19,382 nucleotides of DNA from Nitrospirota bacterium (GTDB lineage: Bacteria; Nitrospirota; 9FT-COMBO-42-15; HDB-SIOI813). Positions within the stretch are counted from its first letter, which is position 1. Each line of letters starts with the position of its first letter. Below are positions 1 to 6,806 of the stretch, piece after piece. The position numbers were made by a program, and so were the translations under genes. The stretch lies in NCBI GenBank assembly GCA_016214375.1, contig JACROQ010000104.1, positions 1 through 19,382 of the forward strand. The letters run 5' to 3'. The notes under the pieces are model-generated. The model saw only the letters and a program-made list of their open reading frames with translations, was not told where the DNA came from and made no database searches.

Positions 1-868
1 GAGTCCTTAACTCCCCTGAACCGGCATCAAACTCGATCATCTCAGCGGCATATTCCAACGGGACGCGGACCTTTTCCTTAGACGCAAATATGTAGAACTC
101 CTCGGGTTCCAAGATCAGGAATCCCTCTTTCGGCGCCTGTATCGGCTCCCAGTAGTCAGAGGCAAGATGGCCTCCGGCCTTGCTGAGATCGATGATAGAG
201 CTGTTCTTCTTTGCCTTGAATCCAATGACCCCGTTGCTGGCATGCCCCTTTAAATCGACCCGCATATGAAGCCCGTCGCGGATAATCGCAGACCCTGCCG
301 GCACCGGCACCCCTGCGTCGTCAAAGAGGAGGGTATGGGTCTGACAGACCTTCCGCAGATCGTCATCTTCCACCTGCTCCCTCCCGTCAAAAAGCCGCAA
401 CTGGTTCAGGCTCTGGCCTGTCTTTACCTTTATGGTAAAGGACCGGGGAAAGACCTCAAGGTATAACCTTCCAGAGTATCCCTGCGAGATCTCGTCAAAC
501 CGATACCCTCCGTCTGTGATCACCCGTGTAAAAATATCCAGTCTCCCGGTCGTGCTCTTCGGATTCGTCTTCCCGTTTATTTCCAGGGGGAGATAGAGCT
601 CCTCGATTAAGGGGATCAGATAGACGTTCTTCTTTTCCAGGATGCCGTTTTCATCAAGGTCGATCTCATACATAAAGAGCTCGTTCAGGAGCTCATCCAC
701 CCTGCGGTGCTGAGGCAGGAAACTGCTCCTCACCCGGTAGGCCTTATTCCCGAGTCTCAGGTCCATGCTCGCCGGCTGGAGCTGCTTATCCGGGATCGGG
801 ACGGACGCCTTGATCCCCCCTTCCCTGATAAGCTGCTTCAATCTCTGGATTGGTAGTGTGCCATTCAT
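1..868 (-). CDS. dcd: dCTP deaminase, long form (3' end beyond window)
   Basis: The 289 visible codons read MNGTLPIQRLKQLIREGG, then SMDLRLG, then NPKSTTGRLDIFTRV, and near the window edge EYAAEMIEFDAGSGELRT. These match the long (about 360-residue) bacterial 2'-deoxycytidine 5'-triphosphate deaminase family rather than the short 190-residue E. coli Dcd. The family converts dCTP to dUTP in the cytoplasm and so feeds dTMP synthesis. SMDLRLG and the S-T-G-R-L segment are the conserved nucleotide-binding stretches of the dCTP deaminase/dUTPase fold. The start at 868 gives the full N-terminus; no good Shine-Dalgarno lies directly upstream, where two hairpins sit instead. The gene follows kamA in the same direction by 41 nt, so the two are probably co-transcribed. 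The last 70 or so residues are missing, so any C-terminal anomaly cannot be seen. Family assignment is secure; metabolic link to the neighbours is unknown. Confidence 0.88.
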   Translation of the reverse strand, partial: MNGTLPIQRLKQLIREGGIKASVPIPDKQLQPASMDLRLGNKAYRVRSSFLPQHRRVDELLNELFMYEIDLDENGILEKKNVYLIPLIEELYLPLEINGKTNPKSTTGRLDIFTRVITDGGYRFDEISQGYSGRLYLEVFPRSFTIKVKTGQSLNQLRLFDGREQVEDDDLRKVCQTHTLLFDDAGVPVPAGSAIIRDGLHMRVDLKGHASNGVIGFKAKKNSSIIDLSKAGGHLASDYWEPIQAPKEGFLILEPEEFYIFASKEKVRVPLEYAAEMIEFDAGSGELRT

Positions 869-904
869 CGTCGAACCCTTTCGACGGGGTTAGAAACCCC
901 CGTC
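869..904 (-). promoter_or_regulatory. Two overlapping hairpins before the dcd start
   Basis: On the plus strand, 869-875 (CGTCGAA) pairs with 880-886 (TTCGACG) around a 4-nt loop. Separately, 883-889 (GACGGGG) pairs with 898-904 (CCCCGTC). The arms share 883-886, so only one can form fully at a time. In the minus-strand transcript the first hairpin abuts the dcd AUG. The only Shine-Dalgarno-like run (AAGGAGG) is at the end of kamA, about 45 nt from that AUG. The pairing is seen directly; a role in translation control is inference. It could equally be a dispersed palindromic repeat. Confidence 0.5.
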
Positions 905-909
905 TAGTT

Positions 910-1983
910 TCATCCTCCTTGGTGGCCCGAAAAAACCCTATCCTCTTTCGGTTGAGGGTAACGATAAATCTTATCCTCGTAGTTTTTTACAATGACCTCC
1001 CGCTCGTTCATCCCTATGACAAAGTCCGGCGGTAACAACGGGATCTTGCCGCCCCCTCCGGGGAGATCGATTACAAATTTCGGGATGGCCATCCCGGATA
1101 TCCTCCCCTGAAGCCCCCGGATGATATCGAGGCCGCACTCGACCGAGGTCCGCAGATGCTCAGTCCCGCGTGTCAGATCGGCCTGATAAAGATAGTACGG
1201 TTTCACCCGTATTGCAAGGAGTCTTTGCATCAGTTCCTTAATCGTCTCCGGGTCATCGTTGATCCCTTTCAGCAGGACGGTCTGACTGCCAAGGGGAATG
1301 CCCGCATCGGCCAACCGGCTGCACGCAGCGGCCACCTCTTCTGTTATCTCCCGCGGGTGAATAAAATTGATGTTAATATACAGGGGATGGTATCGCTTGA
1401 GCATCCTGCAAAGCCTCTGCGTGATACGCTGCGGGAGCGCACCCGGCACCCTCGTCCCGATCCTGATGATATCGAGGTGGGGTATCGCTCTCAGGCTTTT
1501 TAATATCTCCTCAAGCTCCCTGTCTTTCAGGATCAGGGGATCGCCGCCGGAGAGGATGACATCCCTGATCTCCTGATGCGCCCTGATGTATTCAATACCC
1601 TGCCGGACGACCTCTCGCGGGATCGGCGCCTTCCCGACAAACCTCTTCCGCGTACAGAATCTGCAATAGACAGGACACTGATGCGTCACCATGAGCAGGG
1701 CCCTGTCTTCATAACGGTGTACCACCGAGGGGACCGGACTGTCCCCTTCCTCATTGAGGGGATCATCAATCCCAACGTCATCGAGGAGTTCCTGCCCGTC
1801 CGGGACGACCTGCCTGTAGATCGGGTCCCCCTTCTCCCGGATGAGGGCCCTGAAATAGGGATTGATCCTCACCGGATATTCTTCGATGACCTTAGATATC
1901 TTCTCCTGTTCGAGATCAAACTCTGCAGATACCTGATCCCCTTTGATCAGGCTCTTTTTTAAGATATGCTGCCAGCGCTCCAT
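910..1983 (-). CDS. kamA: KamA-family radical SAM aminomutase (lysine 2,3-aminomutase type)
   Basis: This 357-residue protein has the radical SAM cluster motif C-x3-C-x2-C at C103, C107 and C110, followed by LSGGDPL (144-150). A C-terminal PGGGGK motif has K313 at the position of the PLP-binding lysine. D269 (in QADLTRG) and D306 (in VIDLPGGGGK) align with the two aspartates that bind the substrate epsilon-amino group in lysine 2,3-aminomutase. This favours lysine over glutamate as substrate. The expected reaction is migration of the alpha-amino group of L-lysine to C3, giving beta-lysine. The length is nearer to EpmB (about 340) than to clostridial KamA (about 416), so modification of elongation factor P is an alternative; no EpmA partner is visible. 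The start lies 1 nt after the ATP-grasp stop, implying translational coupling. The stop overlaps an ATGA, and AAGGAGG is embedded in its last codons. Confidence 0.86.
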   Translation of the reverse strand: MERWQHILKKSLIKGDQVSAEFDLEQEKISKVIEEYPVRINPYFRALIREKGDPIYRQVVPDGQELLDDVGIDDPLNEEGDSPVPSVVHRYEDRALLMVTHQCPVYCRFCTRKRFVGKAPIPREVVRQGIEYIRAHQEIRDVILSGGDPLILKDRELEEILKSLRAIPHLDIIRIGTRVPGALPQRITQRLCRMLKRYHPLYININFIHPREITEEVAAACSRLADAGIPLGSQTVLLKGINDDPETIKELMQRLLAIRVKPYYLYQADLTRGTEHLRTSVECGLDIIRGLQGRISGMAIPKFVIDLPGGGGKIPLLPPDFVIGMNEREVIVKNYEDKIYRYPQPKEDRVFSGHQGG

Positions 1984-1984
1984 A

Positions 1985-3445
1985 TTATTGAACCCCCGCC
2001 ACCGTCATCACCGCATCTTCCATCCCATGGATCAGCTTCTTCTCAAGGGAACAGACCGTGGCCAGCATCCCTCTTAGCCTCACACCCTCTTCCTCCACAA
2101 AGTAATAGGGGCAGAGGCGGACCCTGCCGGGCATTTGTTTTATTAAGCCCACCTCGCCCTTCGCGGGGACAGCGCCCTTTACGGGGACAGAATTTAATTC
2201 TGCCCCCCCCAAGCTGCCCAAGCTGTCGGGATTGTCATCCAAGTAGCTAACCTCGACGTGCCTCCCCCTGTGATATTCCTGCAGGATATACGGGGTCTTG
2301 TAAAAATCGTTCAGCGCCTTATCGAGGGTATCTCTCCACCCTTCCTGCGATATATCATGTCCGACGACAACACCCCGGCTCCCCCAGGCCAGCTCTGAGA
2401 ATCCGGATGGCTTGATGACAAACTCCCTCTCCCCCTGGGTGGCCTCTGCCAGCTCCCGCCAGGAGGCTACGGGCCTCTCCCCCATTTTAAGACCGGGGAT
2501 GATCCCATAGGGAGGCATCTCTGCCGGATCCATAATCCATGTTACAGGAAATATCGTCTGAAGTATAGAGAAGACCTCCTCCCCCAGCTCGCGGATCCAA
2601 TACCCCCGGAGCCGCGGGTGGTGAAACAAGGCATAGAGGAGCTTCTCCTCGAGAAAGGGCTTAAAAGGCGGGGTTACCGTTACCCCCTTCTTTTTGGCGC
2701 TGTAGAGGATCAGCTCTGTCTTCGGGATATTTTTCAGATCAAAGAGCTCAAAGAATCTGTAGAGGACATCTATCTTATGCCGCCTGCCCTCTTCATCAAA
2801 GAACAGCCCCTCTTCGGTAAACAGGACCTCCTCCGGTCTCAGGGCAAAGGCCCGACCCCCGCCCTCCCTGACGGCCCTTGCCATCCACTCCATCTCAGAC
2901 CGGTAGTCTCTGGATTCTTCAGAGACCACGATGGCGATGACAGGATCAGGGGTATGAGAAGCCGCCCTGAGCATATTCAGGAAGCCCCTGGTCATCCCCC
3001 CCCCTCCGCCGGCCACCTCCTCGCCCAGGAGGGCAGAGTAGGCCATCCCAAGGCTGCCGGTGATCCCCATGCCGCCGGGGACAGAATCCAGCTCTGTGGC
3101 TACCATCCCATCGGGTGTCAACAGGATATCCGGCCTGATGACGCCGGGAAGGAGCCCCTTCATCCGGTTCATGCGCGCATATTCTACCAACGCCTGAGGT
3201 TTTCCCTGATCTAAATATCCGGAAACCCACTCTGGTTGTCTGTTGTGGATGCTTTCGTAGTAGAGTTTGTTGGCGGCCTTATAGAACAGATAAAGGGGTG
3301 TGCCGAGCGATTCGATAAAGGCAAGTTCTTCCTTCCCTATGGAGAAAGGGACCGGAGAGATGCGCCAGAGCAGGTATACCCCGTCTCTGACTAATCTCTC
3401 CCTGACTTGCAAACACTGCTCTACCTGCGCCCTGGATGTAAGCAT
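1985..3445 (-). CDS. ATP-grasp-like ligase of unknown substrate
   Basis: This 486-residue soluble protein has no signal peptide or membrane segment. Residues 118-134 (ELDSVPGGMGITGSLG) and 342-362 (FVIKPSGFSELAWGSRGVV) are followed by YILQEYHRGRHVEVSYLDD (386-404). Together these resemble nucleotide- and substrate-binding segments of ATP-grasp amide ligases, closest in feel to glutathionylspermidine-synthase-like or circularly permuted ATP-grasp proteins. The substrate cannot be read from sequence. Residues 405-440 look like a foreign, low-complexity insertion encoded by a palindromic repeat. The conserved text appears to resume at GRVRLCPYYFV. It follows the tetraheme cytochrome by 41 nt and is coupled to kamA by a 1-nt gap. 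A ligase acting on beta-lysine is a plausible but unproven role. The start at 3445 is preceded by AGGGTG at about 7 nt. Confidence 0.6.
   Translation of the reverse strand: MLTSRAQVEQCLQVRERLVRDGVYLLWRISPVPFSIGKEELAFIESLGTPLYLFYKAANKLYYESIHNRQPEWVSGYLDQGKPQALVEYARMNRMKGLLPGVIRPDILLTPDGMVATELDSVPGGMGITGSLGMAYSALLGEEVAGGGGGMTRGFLNMLRAASHTPDPVIAIVVSEESRDYRSEMEWMARAVREGGGRAFALRPEEVLFTEEGLFFDEEGRRHKIDVLYRFFELFDLKNIPKTELILYSAKKKGVTVTPPFKPFLEEKLLYALFHHPRLRGYWIRELGEEVFSILQTIFPVTWIMDPAEMPPYGIIPGLKMGERPVASWRELAEATQGEREFVIKPSGFSELAWGSRGVVVGHDISQEGWRDTLDKALNDFYKTPYILQEYHRGRHVEVSYLDDNPDSLGSLGGAELNSVPVKGAVPAKGEVGLIKQMPGRVRLCPYYFVEEEGVRLRGMLATVCSLEKKLIHGMEDAVMTVAGVQ
2164..2225. repeat. Palindromic repeat inserted in-frame in the ATP-grasp gene
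   Basis: Positions 2183-2194 and 2196-2207 form an inverted repeat around T2195 with one mismatch (GGGGACAGAATT against its complement). The 9-mer CGGGGACAG occurs twice in direct orientation (2164-2172 and 2182-2190), and AAGCTG also repeats (2211-2216 and 2220-2225). The reading frame is kept across the block, adding roughly 30 residues. Repeats of the GGGGACAGAATT type are widespread in environmental genomes and associated with small mobile palindromes. That family link is from memory, not computed. Confidence 0.6.
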
Positions 3446-3486
3446 ACCCTATCACCCTATGGAAGATATTAGCATAGTGGGGTAGA

Positions 3487-4425
3487 TTACTGCAAGGATT
3501 TGGGATTGGCGGAGGCGGCCTGAGCCATCCTCTTCTGGACGATATACTCGTAGGGGATGGCTTCTACCTTGGGGTTTCTCAAACCCATCACATATATTGT
3601 CAGCGCCCTGGCCTGTTCCGGCGTCAGCCCAAAATTAGGCATCACCGTAGGGGCATAGTTTAACTGGGGATTTCCCGGGACGACCTTCTGGGGAGTTAAG
3701 AAATGTTCATAGACCCATTGGGACATCGTAGGATGCGGGCCTTCTATATGCGCAAAATCGTGGATCAACGAGAATGCAAGCTCGGTCTTGCTCCCTAACC
3801 CCGTCAATTCAGGGCCGATACTACCCCCTTCTCCATTGATCTTATGACATCCCCGGCACCCATACTGGAAGGTCAATCTCCTTCCCTCAAGGAAGGTTGC
3901 CCCCCATGAGAACTGCTCCGGAGTGACAGAGACATCATGCAGGTCCACATGGCATTTCACGCATGAGGACTGCACAAACTCCTTTGCCAGAAGCTGACGG
4001 TTTAGGTGGTGGACCGCCCCATGGGTGGCCTCGACCGTCACCGCCTGCCCGTCACCCTGATGGCACACGGTACACCCGAATTTATCCACCGGGTGGGTCT
4101 TCAGAAAATTCCCCGGGTGCGTCGTAAAGGGCTGCGGCTCTTTATCAAAGAGCGGATTCTCTACCCCTAAATGGCATGTCGTACACCTGTCGATCGCATT
4201 CAGTGACTGAATCCACACCTGCTGTATCCTGACCGGGGTAGCGGCAAACTCCGGTTTATTGAGCTTTGCGGCCAACTTTTCATTGTAGTCCCTCTGATAC
4301 CCTATCCACTCCTTCCCGGTCTCTCTCCTGAAAATGACGGCCAGGATGATCAGAGTGGCAATCATCACAGCGGCAAATAGCCGATGCCGCCACTTCGTTG
4401 CATTTCTCTCCCACTTCAGGTCCAT
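3487..4425 (-). CDS. Membrane-anchored tetraheme cytochrome c of the b6f-type complex
   Basis: This 312-residue protein has one N-terminal transmembrane helix (about residues 16-32, in-facing positive residues before it) and a large extracytoplasmic part. It carries four CxxCH heme c sites: CTTCH at 81, CTVCH at 118, CVKCH at 155 and CRGCH at 190. The last domain is of class I type, with a candidate axial methionine in PTVMPNFGLTPEQARAL near residue 265. The first three hemes sit in a separate multiheme module. It occupies the place of cytochrome c1 or f as electron acceptor from the Rieske protein. It starts 9 nt after the 38-residue membrane protein and ends the cytochrome part of the operon. 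A multiheme cytochrome in place of a single-heme c1/f is known in several anaerobic lineages and would allow electrons to pass to more than one soluble carrier. Confidence 0.88.
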   Translation of the reverse strand: MDLKWERNATKWRHRLFAAVMIATLIILAVIFRRETGKEWIGYQRDYNEKLAAKLNKPEFAATPVRIQQVWIQSLNAIDRCTTCHLGVENPLFDKEPQPFTTHPGNFLKTHPVDKFGCTVCHQGDGQAVTVEATHGAVHHLNRQLLAKEFVQSSCVKCHVDLHDVSVTPEQFSWGATFLEGRRLTFQYGCRGCHKINGEGGSIGPELTGLGSKTELAFSLIHDFAHIEGPHPTMSQWVYEHFLTPQKVVPGNPQLNYAPTVMPNFGLTPEQARALTIYVMGLRNPKVEAIPYEYIVQKRMAQAASANPKSLQ

Positions 4426-4434
4426 AAGTCCTGC

Positions 4435-4551
4435 CTACTTATCCTTTCTCTTGTATAACCTCTCCATAAAACTGGAGAGACCAATGATGGCAAATGTGAT
4501 GGCCGCCGTTGTGACAATAATAAATATCCCTATGCCCGCCTTATTCCACAT
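4435..4551 (-). CDS. 38-residue single-helix membrane protein in the b6f-type operon
   Basis: The small frame begins ATGTGGAATAAGGC and encodes 38 residues: MWNKAGIGIFIIVTTAA, a continuing hydrophobic stretch to GLSS, then FMERLYKRKDK. One transmembrane helix (residues 6-27) is followed by a strongly basic tail, predicting N-out/C-in topology. A clear GGGAGG lies 10 nt upstream of the start. The frame fills the otherwise unexplained 160-nt gap between subunit IV and the cytochrome c, with 34 nt before and 9 nt after. By size and layout it resembles the tiny single-helix subunits (PetG, PetL, PetM and PetN) of b6f complexes, but no sequence identity to any of them is recognised. It is probably a structural subunit or assembly factor. 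Its absence from a standard call would be due to length alone. Confidence 0.72.
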   Translation of the reverse strand: MWNKAGIGIFIIVTTAAITFAIIGLSSFMERLYKRKDK

Positions 4552-4585
4552 ATCAGACTAACCTCCCATATCCCGGCTTCCTCCG

Positions 4586-5410
4586 CTATATTTTAAACCA
4601 CGGAGTAATGATCGCATATTTTATTGAAAAGACCAGCCTTAAAGCAATCTTTATAGGTATTCCAACCATAATCAGGAACAACACCATCGTCGTAATGTAT
4701 CTTACTACGCCGAGTCTCTTGAAGAACCCTTTAAAAAACCAGGCAGGGATGATAAGCCCAATGGCAAAGTAGGCAAGCATCAGGAGATCCGATATGGCCT
4801 TCCCTGCAAAGTCACTGATCCCAAGGTTCCTTGAAAACATCACAGGCAGGTCTCCAAGGCCTGCCGCGACAGGCTTATGCACATGCCCGTTCTCCCAAAG
4901 CCAGTACCAGTTCCAGTCAAGACCCCTGAACCAGACACCTATGATGATAAGCACCACCCACAGCGCCATGCCAAAGGAATAGTTTGTGACTGCAAATTTG
5001 CGCTCAGAGAAGGTATAAGATCCCCTTCCCTTTGGATTGATATCCAGGAAGGGGATGAGCATCAGTCCGATCATAATCAGGACCGGAAGTGCCACACCGG
5101 CGATCCACGGGTCGAAAAAGACCAGGAGTTCCTGAAGTCCTAAGAAGTACCAGGGGGCCTTCATGGGGTTTGGGGTGGTATCCCTGCTGGCCTCCTCCTC
5201 AAGGGGCGCCTGAACATAGAGGGACAGGAAGAGTAACAGGGCCGTAACGGCAAGGGCCATTAAAAATTCATTGTAGAAGAGATTTGGCCATGTAAAGGTT
5301 GTGTCCTCCGGCTCTTTTTCCACACCGGGGGCTGTCCCTTTGACAAGCTCCATCAGACCATAAGTCTTCTTGGGGCTCCGCGGGAATACCTCAAAAGATT
5401 TTTCCGGCAT
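4586..5410 (-). CDS. petD: Cytochrome b C-terminal subunit (subunit IV-like, extended)
   Basis: The 274-residue protein has five predicted transmembrane helices, near residues 44-66, 105-122, 145-161, 205-226 and 236-262. The plastid subunit IV has three helices in about 160 residues, so this one carries two extra C-terminal helices. The Qo-site region reads PNPMKAPWYFLGLQELL (80-96). It is the PEWY position of cytochrome b, with the glutamate replaced (APWY), a variant seen in several anaerobic bacterial bc complexes. The protein lacks heme ligands, as expected for the second half of a split cytochrome b, and pairs with the b6-like subunit encoded 65 nt upstream. GAGGG lies 7 nt before the ATG at 5410. 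The residues shaping quinol oxidation are therefore unlike those of mitochondrial complexes, which may reflect menaquinol use (inference). Confidence 0.9.
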   Translation of the reverse strand: MPEKSFEVFPRSPKKTYGLMELVKGTAPGVEKEPEDTTFTWPNLFYNEFLMALAVTALLLFLSLYVQAPLEEEASRDTTPNPMKAPWYFLGLQELLVFFDPWIAGVALPVLIMIGLMLIPFLDINPKGRGSYTFSERKFAVTNYSFGMALWVVLIIIGVWFRGLDWNWYWLWENGHVHKPVAAGLGDLPVMFSRNLGISDFAGKAISDLLMLAYFAIGLIIPAWFFKGFFKRLGVVRYITTMVLFLIMVGIPIKIALRLVFSIKYAIITPWFKI

Positions 5411-5429
5411 ATCAGACCCTCATCGCATA

Positions 5430-5475
5430 TGCCCAATAAATTGGGCAACTACCCGTTAATGAATTGGGCAACTAC
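5430..5475. repeat. Direct repeat and palindrome between petB and petD
   Basis: AATTGGGCAACTAC occurs at 5439-5452 and exactly again at 5462-5475, a 23-nt period. The block 5430-5447 (TGCCCAAT-AA-ATTGGGCA) is an 8-bp inverted repeat sharing its right arm with the first direct repeat. It lies immediately after the petB stop, in the only sizeable gap within the cytochrome b gene pair. In RNA it could form a hairpin that stabilises or attenuates the distal message. It could also be a dispersed repeat. Confidence 0.55.
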
Positions 5476-6246
5476 TTACAGTGGTCCTGAAAATCCGTCC
5501 TTCCTCACCCTCCAGAAATGGACGGCAAGAAATACTACCACAAACAAAGGTAAAACAACACAGTGCAGGACATAGAACCGGAGGAGCGCATTCTGCCCCA
5601 CCTCCGTCCCCCCCAACAGCATGAACTTGACGTCGTTATCAGGCCTCATCCCTAACTCCGCACCAAACGGCCCCTCGACTCCAAAGAACGGCGTTGCAGC
5701 GGCCATCTTTGTCCCCACCGTGATCGCCCAGAGTGCAAGCTGGTCCCATGGCAGCAGATACCCGGTCCAACTGAGCAGGAGCGTCAATACCAAAAGCAGT
5801 ACCCCGACAATCCAGTTGAATTCTCTCGGCGGCTTATAGGCGCCGGTAAGGAATACCCGCGTCATATGCACCCATACGGTAAAGACCATCCCATGGGCAG
5901 CCAACCGGTGCACATTCCTGAATGTAGACCCGAAGGACACGACCGTCATGATATCCTTAATATCCTGATAGGCGCGTCTAGTGTCAGGGACATAGTAAAA
6001 CATCAGGAGTACCCCTGTTACGGTAAGTATCACAAAGAGGAGAAGGGATGTCCCCCCCATGCACCAGGTATATCTGATCTTTATGGATTCTCTTCTCGTC
6101 TTGACAGGATGGAGGTGGTAGAGGACGTTGCTAAAGGTAGTCAGCGACCTGTTACGTGCGGTATCCTCATATCCGTGACGGAATACGGCCTTCCAGAATG
6201 GGGTGCTGGTCACCCAATTGGAAATCCTGTTCATCAGCTTACTCAT
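5476..6246 (-). CDS. petB: Cytochrome b6-type subunit with heme ci cysteine
   Basis: The 256-residue membrane protein has four main helices. The b-heme ligands are H113 with H127 and H228 with H243; the second spacing (14 intervening residues) is the b6 rather than the mitochondrial pattern. C62 in the WCMGG segment aligns with Cys35 of chloroplast cytochrome b6 (YCLGG), the residue that covalently holds the extra heme ci on the n side. Downstream text (TGYLLPWDQ at 161-169, and the terminal GFSGPL) also matches b6. It oxidises and reduces quinone within the membrane, passing electrons between the Qo and Qi sites. The ATG at 6246 is preceded by AGGGAGG at 5-6 nt. It starts 26 nt after the Rieske stop and pairs with subunit IV. 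Confidence 0.92.
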   Translation of the reverse strand: MSKLMNRISNWVTSTPFWKAVFRHGYEDTARNRSLTTFSNVLYHLHPVKTRRESIKIRYTWCMGGTSLLLFVILTVTGVLLMFYYVPDTRRAYQDIKDIMTVVSFGSTFRNVHRLAAHGMVFTVWVHMTRVFLTGAYKPPREFNWIVGVLLLVLTLLLSWTGYLLPWDQLALWAITVGTKMAAATPFFGVEGPFGAELGMRPDNDVKFMLLGGTEVGQNALLRFYVLHCVVLPLFVVVFLAVHFWRVRKDGFSGPL

Positions 6247-6272
6247 CTATGCCTCCCTGCGATCAAATCTCC

Positions 6273-6806
6273 CTACCCCTTTAAAAAGAACGGCTCCACC
6301 TCACGCGAGGCCTCTTCAACCCTCAGCCCATTCTCAGTGGAGACCGGATCAGGGTCCTGCCGGTGGTTAAAGTCCACTACCATCTGTCCATCCACAGGAT
6401 CAATCGTAACCGCTGTACGCCAGAGCAGTTTGGGCGCCGGCCCACCGAGCACATTTCCCGCAATGTCATAAATACTTCCATGGCAGGGACATTTAAATTT
6501 TTGTTCATCCTGAAACCAGTTCGGTGTACAGCCCAGGTGCCTGCATATGGAGATCATCGCATAGATGCCGCGTTCATTCCGGACTACCCATATCTGTCTT
6601 TCCTTTTTCCATTTCTCACTCAGCCCCATCGGGTAGTCTGAGGGCTTTCCGATCTTAAAGACCTTTTGGGACTCGTAGAGCACATTGGGAAAATAGAACT
6701 TGTAGCAACTGAAGGCTGACCCCCCGGCCGTGGCCATCACACCTCCCCACCCTACTAGGGAGAAAAAGTCCCGCCGGGTGATATGTTCATCCCCATCATG
6801 GTTCAT
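6273..6806 (-). CDS. Rieske iron-sulfur protein, Tat-targeted
   Basis: The 177-residue protein has both Rieske cluster motifs: C88-R-H90-L-G-C93 and C106-P-C108-H109-G-S. These provide two Cys and two His ligands to the [2Fe-2S] cluster, plus the disulfide pair C93 and C108. The N-terminus has a twin-arginine motif (TRRDFF at 10-15) followed by a hydrophobic anchor (about 16-34), as expected for Tat-dependent insertion after cluster assembly. The protein takes an electron from quinol at the Qo site and passes it to the tetraheme cytochrome c. Its ATG overlaps the flavoprotein stop (ATGA), so its translation is tightly coupled to that oxidoreductase. This argues that the flavoprotein is part of the same complex or pathway. 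Confidence 0.93.
   Translation of the reverse strand: MNHDGDEHITRRDFFSLVGWGGVMATAGGSAFSCYKFYFPNVLYESQKVFKIGKPSDYPMGLSEKWKKERQIWVVRNERGIYAMISICRHLGCTPNWFQDEQKFKCPCHGSIYDIAGNVLGGPAPKLLWRTAVTIDPVDGQMVVDFNHRQDPDPVSTENGLRVEEASREVEPFFLKG

Noticed and set aside
2618..3214. 198-codon plus-strand frame opposite the ATP-grasp gene
   Set aside because: Antisense shadow of a gene with clear conserved segments; no family resemblance.
5430..5475. CRISPR array
   Set aside because: Only two 14-bp copies with a 9-nt spacer, and no cas genes.
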